Shown here: one piece after another, positions 1-10,163 of the stretch | Position numbering within the stretch: the stretch's first letter is position 1 | How the letters are laid out: each line of letters starts with the position of its first letter | Source of the DNA: Brassica napus | Taxonomy: Eukaryota; Streptophyta; Magnoliopsida; Brassicales; Brassicaceae | DNA length: 64,000 bases | Assembly (NCBI RefSeq): GCF_020379485.1 | Contig: NC_063450.1 | Coordinates: forward strand, 44,544,681 to 44,608,680 | Direction of reading: 5' to 3' | Translations under genes and position numbers: made by a program | The notes under the pieces: model-generated | Databases searched by the model: none | What the model was told of the DNA's origin: nothing | Seen by the model: only the letters and a program-made list of their open reading frames with translations

Positions 1-1250
1 GCCACAAAAAAAGGTAAAAAAGACTCTCTAAAACAAACCAAGGTTTAGCCACACTCTCTAGAGACATGACTAAAGCTTTGCAGAGTACGAATTCCTAGCA
101 ACCATTAAGTATCAGGAGATCACAACATGATCTTGCAACCGGAAACCTGTAACAAGAGAGGCGGTCATTAGAGTTCACAACCGGAGAACAGTCCGAGGCA
201 CCGCAGACCTTCCCAAAGGCGACTCCAAAAGGAGGACAGGCGAAGCAGGGTTGACTAAGTCCTGGTCCGGCCATCACAACTAGCGAAGTCCACTCCAGAC
301 TAAGCTTACTCTAGAAAACGACAAGATCAACTCTCTGAGAAATCCAAACCGAAGCGAAGACGCCAGCAGATAAGCACGAGTGAGATACAGGCTGGCGGAA
401 GCGGAGGTTATACGGCTTGACTCCGGTCCCGGCAAACAAGCAGAGCACTGAAAGATCTGGCAGCTTAGCTTCGAAAAGGGCAGGAAGTGGAAGTCAAATT
501 CTTTCTGAAACTTTGAAATCGGGGGAGGTTTGAGCTCCCATCAACAGGCAAAAAAATGAGGGAACCCAATAGAAGGCAGAGACAAAGCAGAGAACTGAAA
601 TCCCTGAGCTATCTCGAACCACCTAAGGATCCGAGACCATCCGACGCCATGGTAGTTGTTGTGAAGACATAACGAAAAAGAAGTCTCCGGCGAAGCCCTC
701 AAAACATTGCTTTTCGTCTTAAACCCGAAGATCTACACGGGAAAGTTCTAGCTAGAGCAACCGAAGACAGAGACAGGGGTAGACAGAGGAGGCAGCAAGG
801 CTGACCAGAGACGCAGCGGCAGCGACACACTGAAGCTCCGGCGAACCCTCCAAGGTGAAACTGACCCAGATCCACCGAAAGCCAAACCCTAGATCTACTT
901 TCTAAACGGTGCCTCCTGAAGAGTTCTGAACATCCACGACCTCGCCATCACTCCAGGGAGGCTGGGTACACACCCAGAAACCGGTTTGATTCGCTGGATC
1001 CGGCCACTATCCTAACGAAAAATCAGAGGTGATGAAGCAAGGAGGAGGTGGAGAAAACAGAGCTCGATAGGGGTGAGGTTGGATGGAGGGAGCGATTTGG
1101 GGTAGCGACCGACGACTAACGACCACCGCCGGCCACCGGAAACGAGGTTCAGACAGTCAGGTTCGAGGAGACTGAGGTTTGGTGAGAAGAAAGACTTGAG
1201 AGAAACTTCCTCTCACCTCTCTCTTCAATTACTTTTTCTTTCTTGCCAAA
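1..1250 (-). other. Unidentified GC-richer repeat-like segment, possibly retroelement 5' region
   Basis: No convincing coding region is seen. The segment is much richer in G and C than the AT-rich DNA that follows, and read on the minus strand it resembles a plant UTR: pyrimidine-rich stretches, CCGGCG-type words, and a TTGTTACAG splice-acceptor-like site near 170. The change in composition near 1250 coincides with the point where similarity to 12247 onward begins. That suggests a transposon edge or a duplication breakpoint. It could be the 5' untranslated part of a LINE or other retroelement running off the left edge. I do not recognise the family. Confidence 0.25.
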
Positions 1251-1450
1251 TTGTGACATATATTCCTTCTTTGAATTAAAAACTACCGATCGAATCATTC
1301 ATGTCTTAACAACTAACTAATCATTCGCCTTTTATACTTTCCGAAATTCATGTATTTATATAATCATCTATAGCTAAATACAATGTCCGCTAAATTTCGT
1401 CATGCATATTTCTAATAATAAATTAAATTATATATTTACTAGAGTAGGTC
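1250..1450 (+). repeat. Left end of tandem duplicated GEM unit A (matches 12247-12440)
   Basis: This stretch starts with TTGTGACATATATTCCTT and is clearly similar to 12247-12440, with shared words such as ATCATTCATGTCTTAACAAC and CATCATGCATATTTATAATA-like text. The match resumes at about 6440-6600 versus 12465-12590. About 5 kb, including a Copia element, was therefore inserted into this copy, or lost from the other. It marks the left boundary of the large tandem duplication that carries the GEM-like genes. Confidence 0.6.
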
Positions 1451-3056
1451 TACGCTTGGAACATTTGTATATTTTATTTAAAAATTATTTCATGTTGGAA
1501 GAATTTGGTTATATATGTGCCTTGAATTATTATGTTCGTGATTGTTTTCCTTTTTTCTTTTATTATGTTTTTGGATAAAATTATTTGATGCTAGAATCTT
1601 CAACTTCAGTCTTGTTACAATTAAATAAACTTTATAATTTGACGGTTGAGATAATTTCAAACTGGATGTATTCTTTTTATTTTGGTATTATATACTTATA
1701 TATATTTGTATCATTTTACTTTCATTTATATTCTTATATCTTGTCATTTATTACATTTTTCATCTGGATTTTGCAATTATATACATTTTATTTGTATCTC
1801 ACTTGTAACTGTCGATCATTGCCAAAGAAAAAATCTGGATCTGCAATCCATATTAAATCCATGGCCTCAAGAGCAATTGAAAATATGGGATGAACAATTG
1901 AGAGATATTAATTTAGTTAAGATGAGTTCTTACATAGGTAGACCTATCATTTTAGAAGAATCATGAACTCTTTTTCCTTTGAACTGTCTTTAACACCTCA
2001 TTACTTCTCTAACCACATAGCAAGTAAGACGCTTTTAATTAAGAGTTTATGGAGCAACGTTTCTACGTGTGGTTACTCTATAAAGGTGTGGATTAAGATG
2101 CATCCCCAATGCCCTTTGCAGAAACACTCTTAAGGAAGACATGCATAACCTTTTTCCTTGATGGTTCCCGGAGTAAAATTTTAAAGGTGGGGATTAAGAT
2201 GCCTCCCCAATGCCTTTTGCAGAAACACTCTTAAGGAAGACATGCAGAACCTTTTTCCTTGATGGTTCCCGGAGTAAAATTTTGAATGCTCCGTCGCAAG
2301 ACCTCAGATGAGAGAATTCTACCTCTCATGGTTTCAGTTATTCTGCTGCTTCATCTTCACTTTCACAGTTAGCCCATGTCTCCCAATCATCCGAGAACTT
2401 CTTAATATCATGTCTCAACTTTTGAGGTCATGGTCTATTCAAAAACATGGAAACTATGTACATACAAAGTTAAGAGAAGACAAACAAATCAAATTCACCT
2501 AAATTAATATGGTTCAAGGGGTTGGAGATATAAAATTTAGAAAAACATATAGAAACTTTATAATCTATTCAAAACATAAACATAAATCTTGTACCTGGTT
2601 ATGTAGCATCTCTGGTTTGTTTGTGAAGACTACACACTCTCATTTCTTACTGTGGTAGAGATACGGATCATGTGCTAGTGTTAGAACATCAGGCCTATCT
2701 GCTTGGTTAAATGGTAGACATCAAAATCATATCCTGCAGAAAATGCAACAGTAAGTGACTGTGGAGATATAGTTTAATAATCACCATCTCTCTTCCATGG
2801 ACTTAACACTCTCAGGCTCAATTTGTCGAACCTAAACTTCTTCAACCTCACAATCCTCCATGTTTCAGGCTCTCGTGCAAGGAACACTCTACTGTACCTC
2901 CTTGACCAATCTTCAAAATCCATAGAAAGAAAAACAGAGCAAATCATTTCCTTTGGACTGCACAAAATTCAGACGCGGCGACATTTGAATGTACGCATAA
3001 CACAAAATTGTAACGAAGCACATAACGTCCTATTCAAATGATTAATCCAATCGGTA
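1450..3056. other. Non-genic stretch, nothing recognised apart from a 101-bp duplication
   Basis: AT-rich DNA with short open frames only. None has a recognisable domain or good codon structure. The minus-strand frame at 2774-2965 and the plus-strand frame at 2308-2502 are open but short, and may be remnants of a captured or dead gene. A tandem duplication lies at 2081-2282 and is listed separately. Confidence 0.3.
2081..2282 (+). repeat. 101-bp tandem duplication, two copies
   Basis: Two adjacent copies, 2081-2181 and 2182-2282, share almost all bases (TAAAGGTGTGGATTAAGATG versus TAAAGGTGGGGATTAAGATG, both ending GTTCCCGGAGTAAAATTTT). The few differences show a fairly recent direct duplication. 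No gene is recognised in it. Confidence 0.8.
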
Positions 3057-3061
3057 CTTAT

Positions 3062-3223
3062 TGAAAGAATATACCTTTATATTCTTCTAATTGAATAAGT
3101 CTTTTCTGTATCTTCGGTTTCCATGATTCTCTCCCATTTGTTAGGGATTTACTTCAACTGTAATTGGCATATATACGCCCTCCTTTATACGATGTAGATC
3201 AAGTGAGAATACAGAAACTTTCA
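3062..3223 (+). repeat. 5' LTR of Copia element 1
   Basis: 162 bp with TG...CA ends, identical base for base to 5964-6125 as far as I can read. It is followed directly by the tRNA primer-binding site. Confidence 0.93.
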
Positions 3224-3309
3224 TGGTATCAGAGCCATCTCTCTGATCCAATTTTTTCTTTGTTTTCTTTTCTTTTTCGTTCGTTCTTCTCTGCTCTTCT
3301 ACGTTATCG

Positions 3310-5397
3310 ATGGCTGCCCCAAACGCCCCGACCGAGAGAGCCTATGGAGTAACAAACATAAAAACTCACATTCCTCTGATTTTGGACCTTGATGAACACA
3401 ATTACGATGCGTGGAAGGAGTTGTTCCTCATGCATTGTCTCACTTTTGATGTTCTCGGTCATCTTGATGGTACAACCACACCAACCGGTGACGATGATGC
3501 TGTGTGGCACAAACGGGACGCAATCGTTAAATTATGGTTGTACGGTACCCTAACTAAGCCACTTTTCAAAACCACCTTCAAGAAAGGAGGCTCAGCTCAC
3601 GATGTATGGACACGGATTGAAAATCAATTCCGTAATAACAAGGAAGCTCGAGTGATGCAACTGGATAATGGTCTTCGCAACAAAGAGATAGGAGATCAAT
3701 CCATCAACGAGTACTGCCAACAACTCAAATCCATTGCCGATCTGCTGTCAAATCTCGATGCTCCAGTGGAAGAGAAGACACCGGTAATGTACATGTTGAA
3801 CGGTCTCAATGAGAAATTCGACTATGTACTCAATGTTATCAAACACCAGAAGCCATTTCCCAGCTTTGATGATGCAAAGAATATGTTGGAAATGGAGGAA
3901 ACCCGATTGAAGAAAGTTACTAAGGTCACGGCGTCTCACACTGATCATGCCTCCTCTACCTCAGCGCTTGTAGCCACAACTACACCAAACACTGCACCGC
4001 AACAATCACAGCAATACAACAATCAGAGGCACAACTCAGGCCGTGGCAACAGAAGAGGTAATCGAAACAGAGGACGCTACAACAACAACAACTACCATCA
4101 GCGCCCTCCGTACAACAATTGGGGACCTCCACCGTACTGGTACGGTTCCTACAACACCTGGCAGCAGCCTCAGCCCTCACAAGCTCCGTGGCAAGTCCCC
4201 CCTAACGCTCAATATGCTACTCGTCCTTATGCAGTTCCGACACAGTCAACACCTACGTCTCAAGCTCACTTAGCCGACGCGAACATGATACCAACTAAGG
4301 ACTTTGCAGAGGCGTTCAACACCATGACACTGACTGATCCTTCGCATAATGGCTGGTTCATGGACAGTGGTGCCACAGCACATTTAGCTTCCTCGTCAGG
4401 TATACTCCACTCTGTTTTTAATAAGAACATCGGAAAGGCTGTTACCGTTGGCAATGGTTCATCGATACCAGTTTCTTCTTCTGGTCACTCTTCCATTCCT
4501 TCTCAGTCTCGCTTATTACACTTAAAAAATGTGCTTATTGCTCCAAACATTGTTAAAAATCTTGTCTCCGTTCGTCGTTTCACCACTGATAACTGGTGTT
4601 CTGTTGAATTTGACCCTTTTGGATTTTCTGTGAAGGATCTGGAAACGTGGAAACTCTTACTCCGCAGTGACAGTGCAAGTGATCTTTATCCGGTGCCTTC
4701 TCATCTCAATAAACCATCGGCACTGGCAGCTATCACCCACGACTCTCCTTCAACTTGGCATAAGCGTCTCATTCATACCAGCAACTCTGCTCTTCATTCT
4801 CTTACTTCTTCGGGTTTTATTTCATGTAATAAAGACAACATGCCTTTTTGCAATGCTTGTCAAATTGGGAAACACTTAAAACTTCCATTTCAGAAATCCA
4901 TCTCTCAAACCAATAAACCATTTGATCTTATTCATACTGATGTGTGGACCTCTCCGGTCAACAGCTTAAGTGGTTGTCGCTATTACGTTTTATTTCTTGA
5001 TGATTTCTCTCATTACTTATGGGTTTATCCAATTCGCAGGAAGAGCGATGTTTTCTCAAAATTTTTACATTTCTCCGCTTATGTCAAGAACCAGTTCAAC
5101 ACTCACATTAAATCTTTGCAATGTGATAATGGTGGTGAATACGATAATTCTCTTTTTCATACTCACTTTGCTCAAAATGGCATAACTTTCAGGTTTTCTT
5201 GTCCTTATACAAGTCAACAAAATGGCAAAGCTGAAAGAATGATCCGAACCATAAACAATGCTATCAGGACTCTCTTGTTCCAATCGCATCTTCCTCCCTC
5301 TTACTGGGCTGAAGCTCTACATGTAGCGGCTCATGTCCTCAACATTTTGCCCTCTTCTGCGATTGGTAATATGTCTGTTCATGCACGACCCACGTGA
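3310..5397 (+). pseudogene. Copia gag-protease-integrase polyprotein, truncated by internal deletion
   Basis: Open frame of 695 codons. Residues about 15-220 are a UBN2/Retrotran_gag-type Gag (DEHNYDAWKELFLMHC start, LEMEETRL end). Around residues 235-270 there is a basic stretch rich in Asn, Arg and Gly, and no CCHC zinc knuckle is seen. The aspartic protease motif WFMDSGATAHLASS is at about residue 349. A GAG-pre-integrase zinc motif (WHKRLIHTS...FCNACQIGKH) and an integrase core (DLIHTDVW, CDNGGEYDNS, QQNGKAERM) follow. The frame ends soon after NILPSSAIGNMS. The next bases match the RNase H end of pol in another frame, so the C-terminal integrase and all of the reverse transcriptase were deleted near 5375-5387. 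Confidence 0.9.
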
Positions 5398-5963
5398 ACC
5401 ACACATGAGTGCCCTTCGCCGTATAATACGCTACATACAAGGTACGAAGTCACACGGTTTGCAAATCTTTAAGTCCTCGCAGCAAACTCTCACCGCTTAT
5501 TCTGATGCTGATTGGGGAGGTTGCCCTGATACACGTCGCTCCACCTCCGGTTATGCCGAACAAATTAATTTCTTGGTCTTCAAAGCGACAACAGACAGTC
5601 TCAAGATCGAGTGCAGAGGTAGAATACAAAGGTATCGCAAATGCGGTTGCAGAAACATATTTCTTACGCAATCTTTTGCTCGAGCTCCATTGTCCTTTAC
5701 GCACAGCTACTCTGGTCTTTTGTGATAACATCAGCTCAGTATACATGTCTACGAATCCGGTGAAGCACCAACGCACAAAGCATATCGAAATCGATCTTCA
5801 CTTTGTCAGGGAAAAGGTCGCAATGGGGCAAGTACGAGTCATTCATGTTCCTTCCTCACTTCAGTATGCGGACATCTTTACCAAGGGCTTGCCCACTTCA
5901 CTCTTCACAGACTTTCGATCCAGCTTGACCGTTCGCTGCGCCAACGATCTCACTGCGGGAGGG
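5380..5963 (+). pseudogene. Copia RNase H remnant, frameshifted
   Basis: This is the C-terminal end of Copia pol. The phrase DPREPHMSALRRIIRYIQGT and the RNase H motif AYSDADWGGCPDTRRSTSGY are in one frame to about 5560. The continuation SWSSKRQQTVSRSSAEVEYKG, KHIEIDLHFVREKV and ADIFTKGLPTSLF lies in the frame of 5505-5966, so there is an indel near 5555-5565. The stop at 5964-5966 falls at the start of the 3' LTR. The reverse transcriptase that should precede it is absent, so this cannot be functional alone. Confidence 0.88.
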
Positions 5964-6125
5964 TGAAAGAATATACCTTTATATTCTTCTAATTGAATAA
6001 GTCTTTTCTGTATCTTCGGTTTCCATGATTCTCTCCCATTTGTTAGGGATTTACTTCAACTGTAATTGGCATATATACGCCCTCCTTTATACGATGTAGA
6101 TCAAGTGAGAATACAGAAACTTTCA
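5964..6125 (+). repeat. 3' LTR of Copia element 1
   Basis: Identical to the 5' LTR at 3062-3223. It is preceded by a polypurine tract and followed by the target duplication CTTAT at 6126-6130. Confidence 0.93.
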
Positions 6126-6130
6126 CTTAT

Positions 6131-6440
6131 AAACCTCAAAGGAAATGGAAGCTTTGTTTTTCAAATCGCCGGAGATACCTTCGAGTCAAGAAGAAGCATA
6201 TCGACGCCCATACACTCACCGTCTCTTTTCACATTCATGGAAGGTGGCTTCGAAGTCAGCAAGGAGGAATGATGAGTTCGCCATTCTGCTTCTAAGAACT
6301 GAATTAGGAATCGTGCTAGGAGTGGGATAAAAGATTTATGGTCGTTAATGACAATGATAGATTGCATTTCATAACAGTTTCAATTTTCCTTACCGGCGTA
6401 AAAATTCCAAACCAAACGACACGAACGGATTGCTCCATAT
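6131..6440. other. Non-genic stretch between Copia element and GEM unit similarity
   Basis: Short overlapping open frames only, with no recognisable domain. This DNA has no counterpart in unit B, so it belongs to the roughly 5 kb present only in unit A. Confidence 0.4.
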
Positions 6441-6612
6441 CGATTCTCCATATGAATATCACATGGGTGACGAATCGATGAAACAACATGTATATGGCGG
6501 GATCCAATTCAAATGGATCTCCTTTTTGTATGTTTTATTTTACTATTTTCATGCTTCTTTATATGAAATATATAAATTATAACCGATCTTTCTTATCATA
6601 CCATAAAATAAA

Positions 6613-6698
6613 GTAATAAAGGCATCAGAAAGTAGCAATGCCAACGCAGAAAGCTCCAAAGCCACAACGTCCCCCTTCTGCATGGCTCCATTTGCTCT
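6613..6698 (+). promoter_or_regulatory. Conserved upstream block of GEM unit, alpha type (copy 1)
   Basis: A block beginning AAAGGCATCAGAAAG, through CAATGCCAACGCAGAAAGCT and CCAAAGCCACAACGTCCCCC to CATTTGCTC, occurs four times in the window: here, 10164-10250, 16432-16518 and 18775-18860. It lies about 0.9 kb (alpha) or 1.6 kb (beta) upstream of the GEM-like start codons. The ACGT core inside it is a possible bZIP site. Conservation between copies could reflect function or simply recent duplication. Confidence 0.5.
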
Positions 6699-7424
6699 AA
6701 CCTATTAAAAAGTGTTGCGTAGTATCTGATTTTGTTTTATCTTGTTTCATGCTCCAGTTAACTAGGAAACATATCTTATCTCATATACATATATGTGAAA
6801 AAATAAAATCAGACTAGAAAAGGAGAAAATAAAAATAAAAAAAGCTTGCTATTTTGCTAACTTGTAGGTAAAAAAGCTTATTGGAGACTAACGTCAATCC
6901 GAGTTATCATCTTTCCTTTAAAATAAAAAAAAAACTTTTATGGCATCTCTAATATCAAAACTTTCTAAGTTTAAATTGTGATTTGCATCATCAATTTGAA
7001 TGAATTCTTAAATTGAGAATTTTTTTTCCTGTGCAACCTTAAATTGAAAATTAAACGTTTCTAGACATTTGAAGAGGATCAACAAAATTGCACTCCGAAG
7101 TTGTTTTGCTATTTGAAAATCGAAAACAAAAGTTTAAACACCTAACCAGTTCTTGATATTACTTAACCAGTTATGTCCTTACATGGATTTGGTAGATTGA
7201 AACCCTTTATTTATTTATATGTTTATGTTTCCTTTTAACTATATGATTATTTTTTCTCAGAGTACAATAAAGAAAAATAGAGCATATGCTCGATCTTCTC
7301 ATTGCCTTTAACCCCGAGAAAGTGGCTTAATGACCCATACATGACTCATACTTTACCACAAAGGTCTCAAGACTCAACGATTCAAAGCTTTGTTTCAACT
7401 GCCTCTTGTCTCTTTGTCTTTCCC

Positions 7425-7433
7425 TTTAAATAA
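7425..7433 (+). promoter_or_regulatory. TATA box of GEM-like gene 1
   Basis: TTTAAATAA lies about 95 bases before the start codon, in the context CTTTCCCTTTAAATAACC. The same context is found before the other two GEM-like genes (17225, 20355), followed each time by ACCACACAG, so the core promoter is shared by all three. Confidence 0.6.
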
Positions 7434-7526
7434 CCATCTCACCACACAGGTTTCATCACTCACAATCTATCCCTCTCTCTTTCTCTCTCAAGATCAAGAT
7501 TCAAGATCACTACTCAATCCTCCAAG

Positions 7527-8168
7527 ATGACATTGAGCACAGTCCACCAACAAGTTCTTGCATTCCCTGCAGTCAAGACTGCTCCTGCTGGTTACTTACC
7601 TGACCCAGCTTCCATCAACAAGCTCCAAATCCCATCTCCTTTCAAGAAATCTGAACAAAGCAAGAAAAAATCGATTCAGAGAACCAATAGCTTCACGGAC
7701 GGATCTAGCGACCAGAGCAAGTTAGGACCAAAGCTGACCAAAACAGTAAAGAGAAAGCTATCCCTAGGAGCTAAGATAATTCAAATGGGAGGCTTAGAGA
7801 AGATTTACAAGAGGCTCTTTAGAGTCTACGATGAAGAGAAACTCTTCAAAGCCTACCAATGTTACCTATCAACAACCGCAGGTCCCATCGCAGGCTTACT
7901 TTTCATCTCATCAAAGAAGATTGCTTTCTGCAGTGAGAGATCTATCAAAGTGGCTTCACCTCAGGGAGATAACATGAGGGTTCACTACAAAGTGTTAATC
8001 CCTTTGTGCAAAATCAAGGGAGTGAACCAGAGTATGAACACAAAGAAACCATCTCAGAAGTACATTGAAGTAGTCACGGTCGATGGCTTTGACTTCTGGT
8101 TCATGGGATTCATGAGCTACCAGAAAGCATTCAACTGTCTCGAGCAAGCACTTTCTCTCGAGCAATAA
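7527..8168 (+). CDS. GEM-like GRAM-domain protein (copy 1, unit A)
   Basis: Single-exon gene of 213 aa. Residues about 91-169 form a GRAM domain, a membrane-lipid-binding PH-like fold (LEKIYKRLFRVYDEEKLFKAYQ through FISSKKIAFCSERSI to IEVVTVDGFDFWFMGF). The preceding segment VKRKLSLGAKIIQMGG is typical of the GEM/ABA-responsive GRAM family. The N-terminus is polar and probably disordered. Arabidopsis has three tandem relatives at At5g23350-At5g23370 (GEM-like proteins 6-8, from memory), beside the same F-box/LRR neighbour. Family members are linked to abscisic-acid responses and seed or reproductive development, but the exact role of this clade is not settled. The start is supported by the shared context CAAGATGACA and by conservation among the three copies. 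It is almost identical to copy 2 from residue 74 on, and more diverged before that. Confidence 0.92.
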   Translation: MTLSTVHQQVLAFPAVKTAPAGYLPDPASINKLQIPSPFKKSEQSKKKSIQRTNSFTDGSSDQSKLGPKLTKTVKRKLSLGAKIIQMGGLEKIYKRLFRVYDEEKLFKAYQCYLSTTAGPIAGLLFISSKKIAFCSERSIKVASPQGDNMRVHYKVLIPLCKIKGVNQSMNTKKPSQKYIEVVTVDGFDFWFMGFMSYQKAFNCLEQALSLEQ

Positions 8169-8290
8169 TAAGCCGAAGGTTGAAGAGGAAATATTTCATT
8201 TCTAATTTAATATATTTTTCAATCCAAGAATGTTAATTAGGAAAGAGCCTAGAAAATTCAGACAATATTGTACAAACTTTTTTTTTAAAT
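8169..8290 (+). other. Probable 3' UTR conserved between GEM-like copies 1 and 2
   Basis: The stretch GCCGAAGGTTGAAGAGGAAA through CAATATTGTACAAACT matches 18016-18126 closely. The duplication therefore includes the downstream flank. Confidence 0.6.
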
Positions 8291-8542
8291 TAGAGCTTTA
8301 ATGTTATTGTTATCCGTTGTTGACAAGAGCATGAAACTGAATATATTTACTGATATCATCTGTTTTCCTTAATTCATAATCCCATCATTCATCACAAGAT
8401 GCGTTGAGTTTCAATGAGAAATTAATACTAGTTAATAGCCGTTCCCATTTCTAATAACCAATGACGTTTTTAGCATGTGAACAAGGCCGAATCTAAGAAA
8501 TAAAATATATTTTAATTAAATATATAAATAGGATTTTAAAAT

Positions 8543-9069
8543 GGGCAATTCTCAATAGACAATTTTCAAGTTTTGGTCACAAAAATGGGCCATAAGGTGG
8601 AAAATGACTAAAATATTTCATTTAATAGGTAAAATGACACTAATACCCTAGATAAAAAAAAATAAAAAAAATGAAAAAACATAAAAAAAAAAAAAAAAAA
8701 ATTCTTTTTATAGTTTTAGATTATATGTTTTCAAATTCGAACTTTTTTATAAATTGTTTTTTTTTTGAATTTTTTTTTCAAATTTTTTTTTATTTTTTTT
8801 TCAAATTTTATTTTTGTAATTCGAAAATACTTTTTGAAACAAATTTTTAAAATTTTTATTTTCAAATTTTTAATATTTATTTTTTATTTTATAAAAATTT
8901 AAACCTCAATCTCAAATCTCCACCCCTTAACTCTAAACTCTAAGGTTTGGATTAGTTAACCAGGTATAAATATATATTTACCTCTTTAATAAAACATTTT
9001 GGTCATTTTCCTCCTTGTGGTCTATTTTTGTGACCAAAACATTTTTAGTACTATCCTAGAGTATTTCTC
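8543..9069. mobile_element. Non-autonomous MULE-type DNA transposon
   Basis: A 527-bp element with long terminal inverted repeats of about 100 bp. The left arm has GGTCACAAAAATGGGCCATA and AAAATGACTAAAATATTTC. The right arm, read on the other strand, has GGTCACAAAAATAGACCACA and AAAATGACCAAAATGTTTT. It is flanked by a perfect 9-bp direct repeat TTTTAAAAT (8534-8542 and 9070-9078), the duplication size expected for Mutator-like elements. The paralogous site downstream of GEM copy 2 has a single TTTTAAAAT (18375-18383) and no insert, so the insertion came after the tandem duplication. The interior is A/T homopolymer-rich and encodes nothing. Confidence 0.85.
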
Positions 9070-9395
9070 TTTTAAAATTTATAGTTTCGGATTTTTTTTC
9101 AAAGTTATTAAAACATATATAGATGAAATCATTAACTTAAAAAACTAAATTATTATTTTTTAAAAAATATACTGTTAATACTTCGTTAAACAAGGTTCTG
9201 AAATAATTTGAGAAAACACTGTTAATAACTGAATCGATGTCGACATAAGTTCCTGAGTGGCCTAAGATTGCAAAAGTTAACCAACAAGATTGTTACATCA
9301 GAAACTCAAACCCCCACCGCCCCCAAGACAGAAAGAAGTCAGAGTGAACGTGCAAGAAAAGATCCAACAATTTTTTTTCTAAGATTCAAAACACT

Positions 9396-10074
9396 TAGGT
9401 TCATCCACGTGGTGAATTGTTAAATTCATGACACTGTTCATAACCAATCAAAGTGCCATGTAGCGGTAGTTAAAAAATAAAATAAAAATAAAAAAATAGC
9501 TGAAAAAAAACAACACCGACATTAATTAACGTCGTCTAAACTCTAAAACCATAAATCTAAATCTGAAACACTAAACCATAAATCTCAATCCTAAAATCTG
9601 AACCCTAAATCTTAAACCTTAAACCCAAACTCTAAACAATAAACCTTAAATCATAAAATCTAAACCCTAAACCCTAAACTCTAAACCATAAACCATAAAA
9701 CCTAAAATCTAAATCATAAATCCTAAACTTCTAAACCGTAAACCTTAATCTTATTAACTAGCAGATGGGTTTACGGTTTAGAAGTTTGGGTTTAGGTTTT
9801 AGGGTTTAGATTTTAGGATTTAGGGTTTATTGTGTGGAGTTTGGGTTTAGGGTTTAGATTTTAGGATCGAGGTTTATGGGTTAGTGTTTTGGATTTAGGA
9901 TTTATGGGTTTAGAGTTTAAGTTTTTAGAATTTAGAATTTTGCAGATGGCGCTAATTAATGTAGGTGTTGTTTTTTTCTAGCTATTTAATTTTTTATTTT
10001 TATTGTCTTTTTAAACTATTCATACATGGCATTTTGGTTGGTTACGAAGAGTGTGGTGAATGAGAGTGAACCTA
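9396..10074. mobile_element. Foldback element with telomere-like CCCTAAA arms
   Basis: A 679-bp near-palindrome. The ends are TAGGTTCA... and ...TGAACCTA, and the two arms (9396-9755 and 9760-10074) pair over almost their whole length. Each arm contains many degenerate CCCTAAA/CTCTAAACC words, and the other arm contains TTTAGGGTTTAG words. The paralogous region at 18665-18690 lacks the element, so it is an insertion. I could not fix a target duplication. It may be a foldback member of a Mutator-like or other DNA-transposon family. No coding region is present. Confidence 0.75.
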
Positions 10075-10163
10075 TGTATTGTTCTTAACTAATTAGTCTG
10101 AATTTTTACGGAAACCAAAAAAGGTAATAGATCTTTATTAGGTTAGCATGAAATTACGGAAAT

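Larger units (their letters stand above)
3062..6125 (+). mobile_element. Copia-type LTR retrotransposon, young but internally deleted
   Basis: The element has two LTRs of 162 bp (3062-3223 and 5964-6125), begins TGAAAGAATA, ends GAAACTTTCA, and is flanked by the 5-bp target duplication CTTAT (3057-3061 and 6126-6130). I found no difference between the two LTRs, so the insertion is recent. The primer-binding site TGGTATCAGAGCC, typical for initiator-Met tRNA, follows the 5' LTR at 3224, and a purine tract (GCGGGAGGG) precedes the 3' LTR. The interior is only about 2.7 kb. It encodes gag, protease and part of integrase, then jumps to the C-terminal RNase H region, so the reverse transcriptase is missing. 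The copy should depend on enzymes from relatives to move. It interrupts unit A of the GEM duplication. Confidence 0.93.

Noticed and set aside
9500..9960. Interstitial telomeric repeat tract
   Set aside because: The CCCTAAA words are degenerate and arranged in two inverted arms within an element; not a telomere array or chromosome-fusion site.
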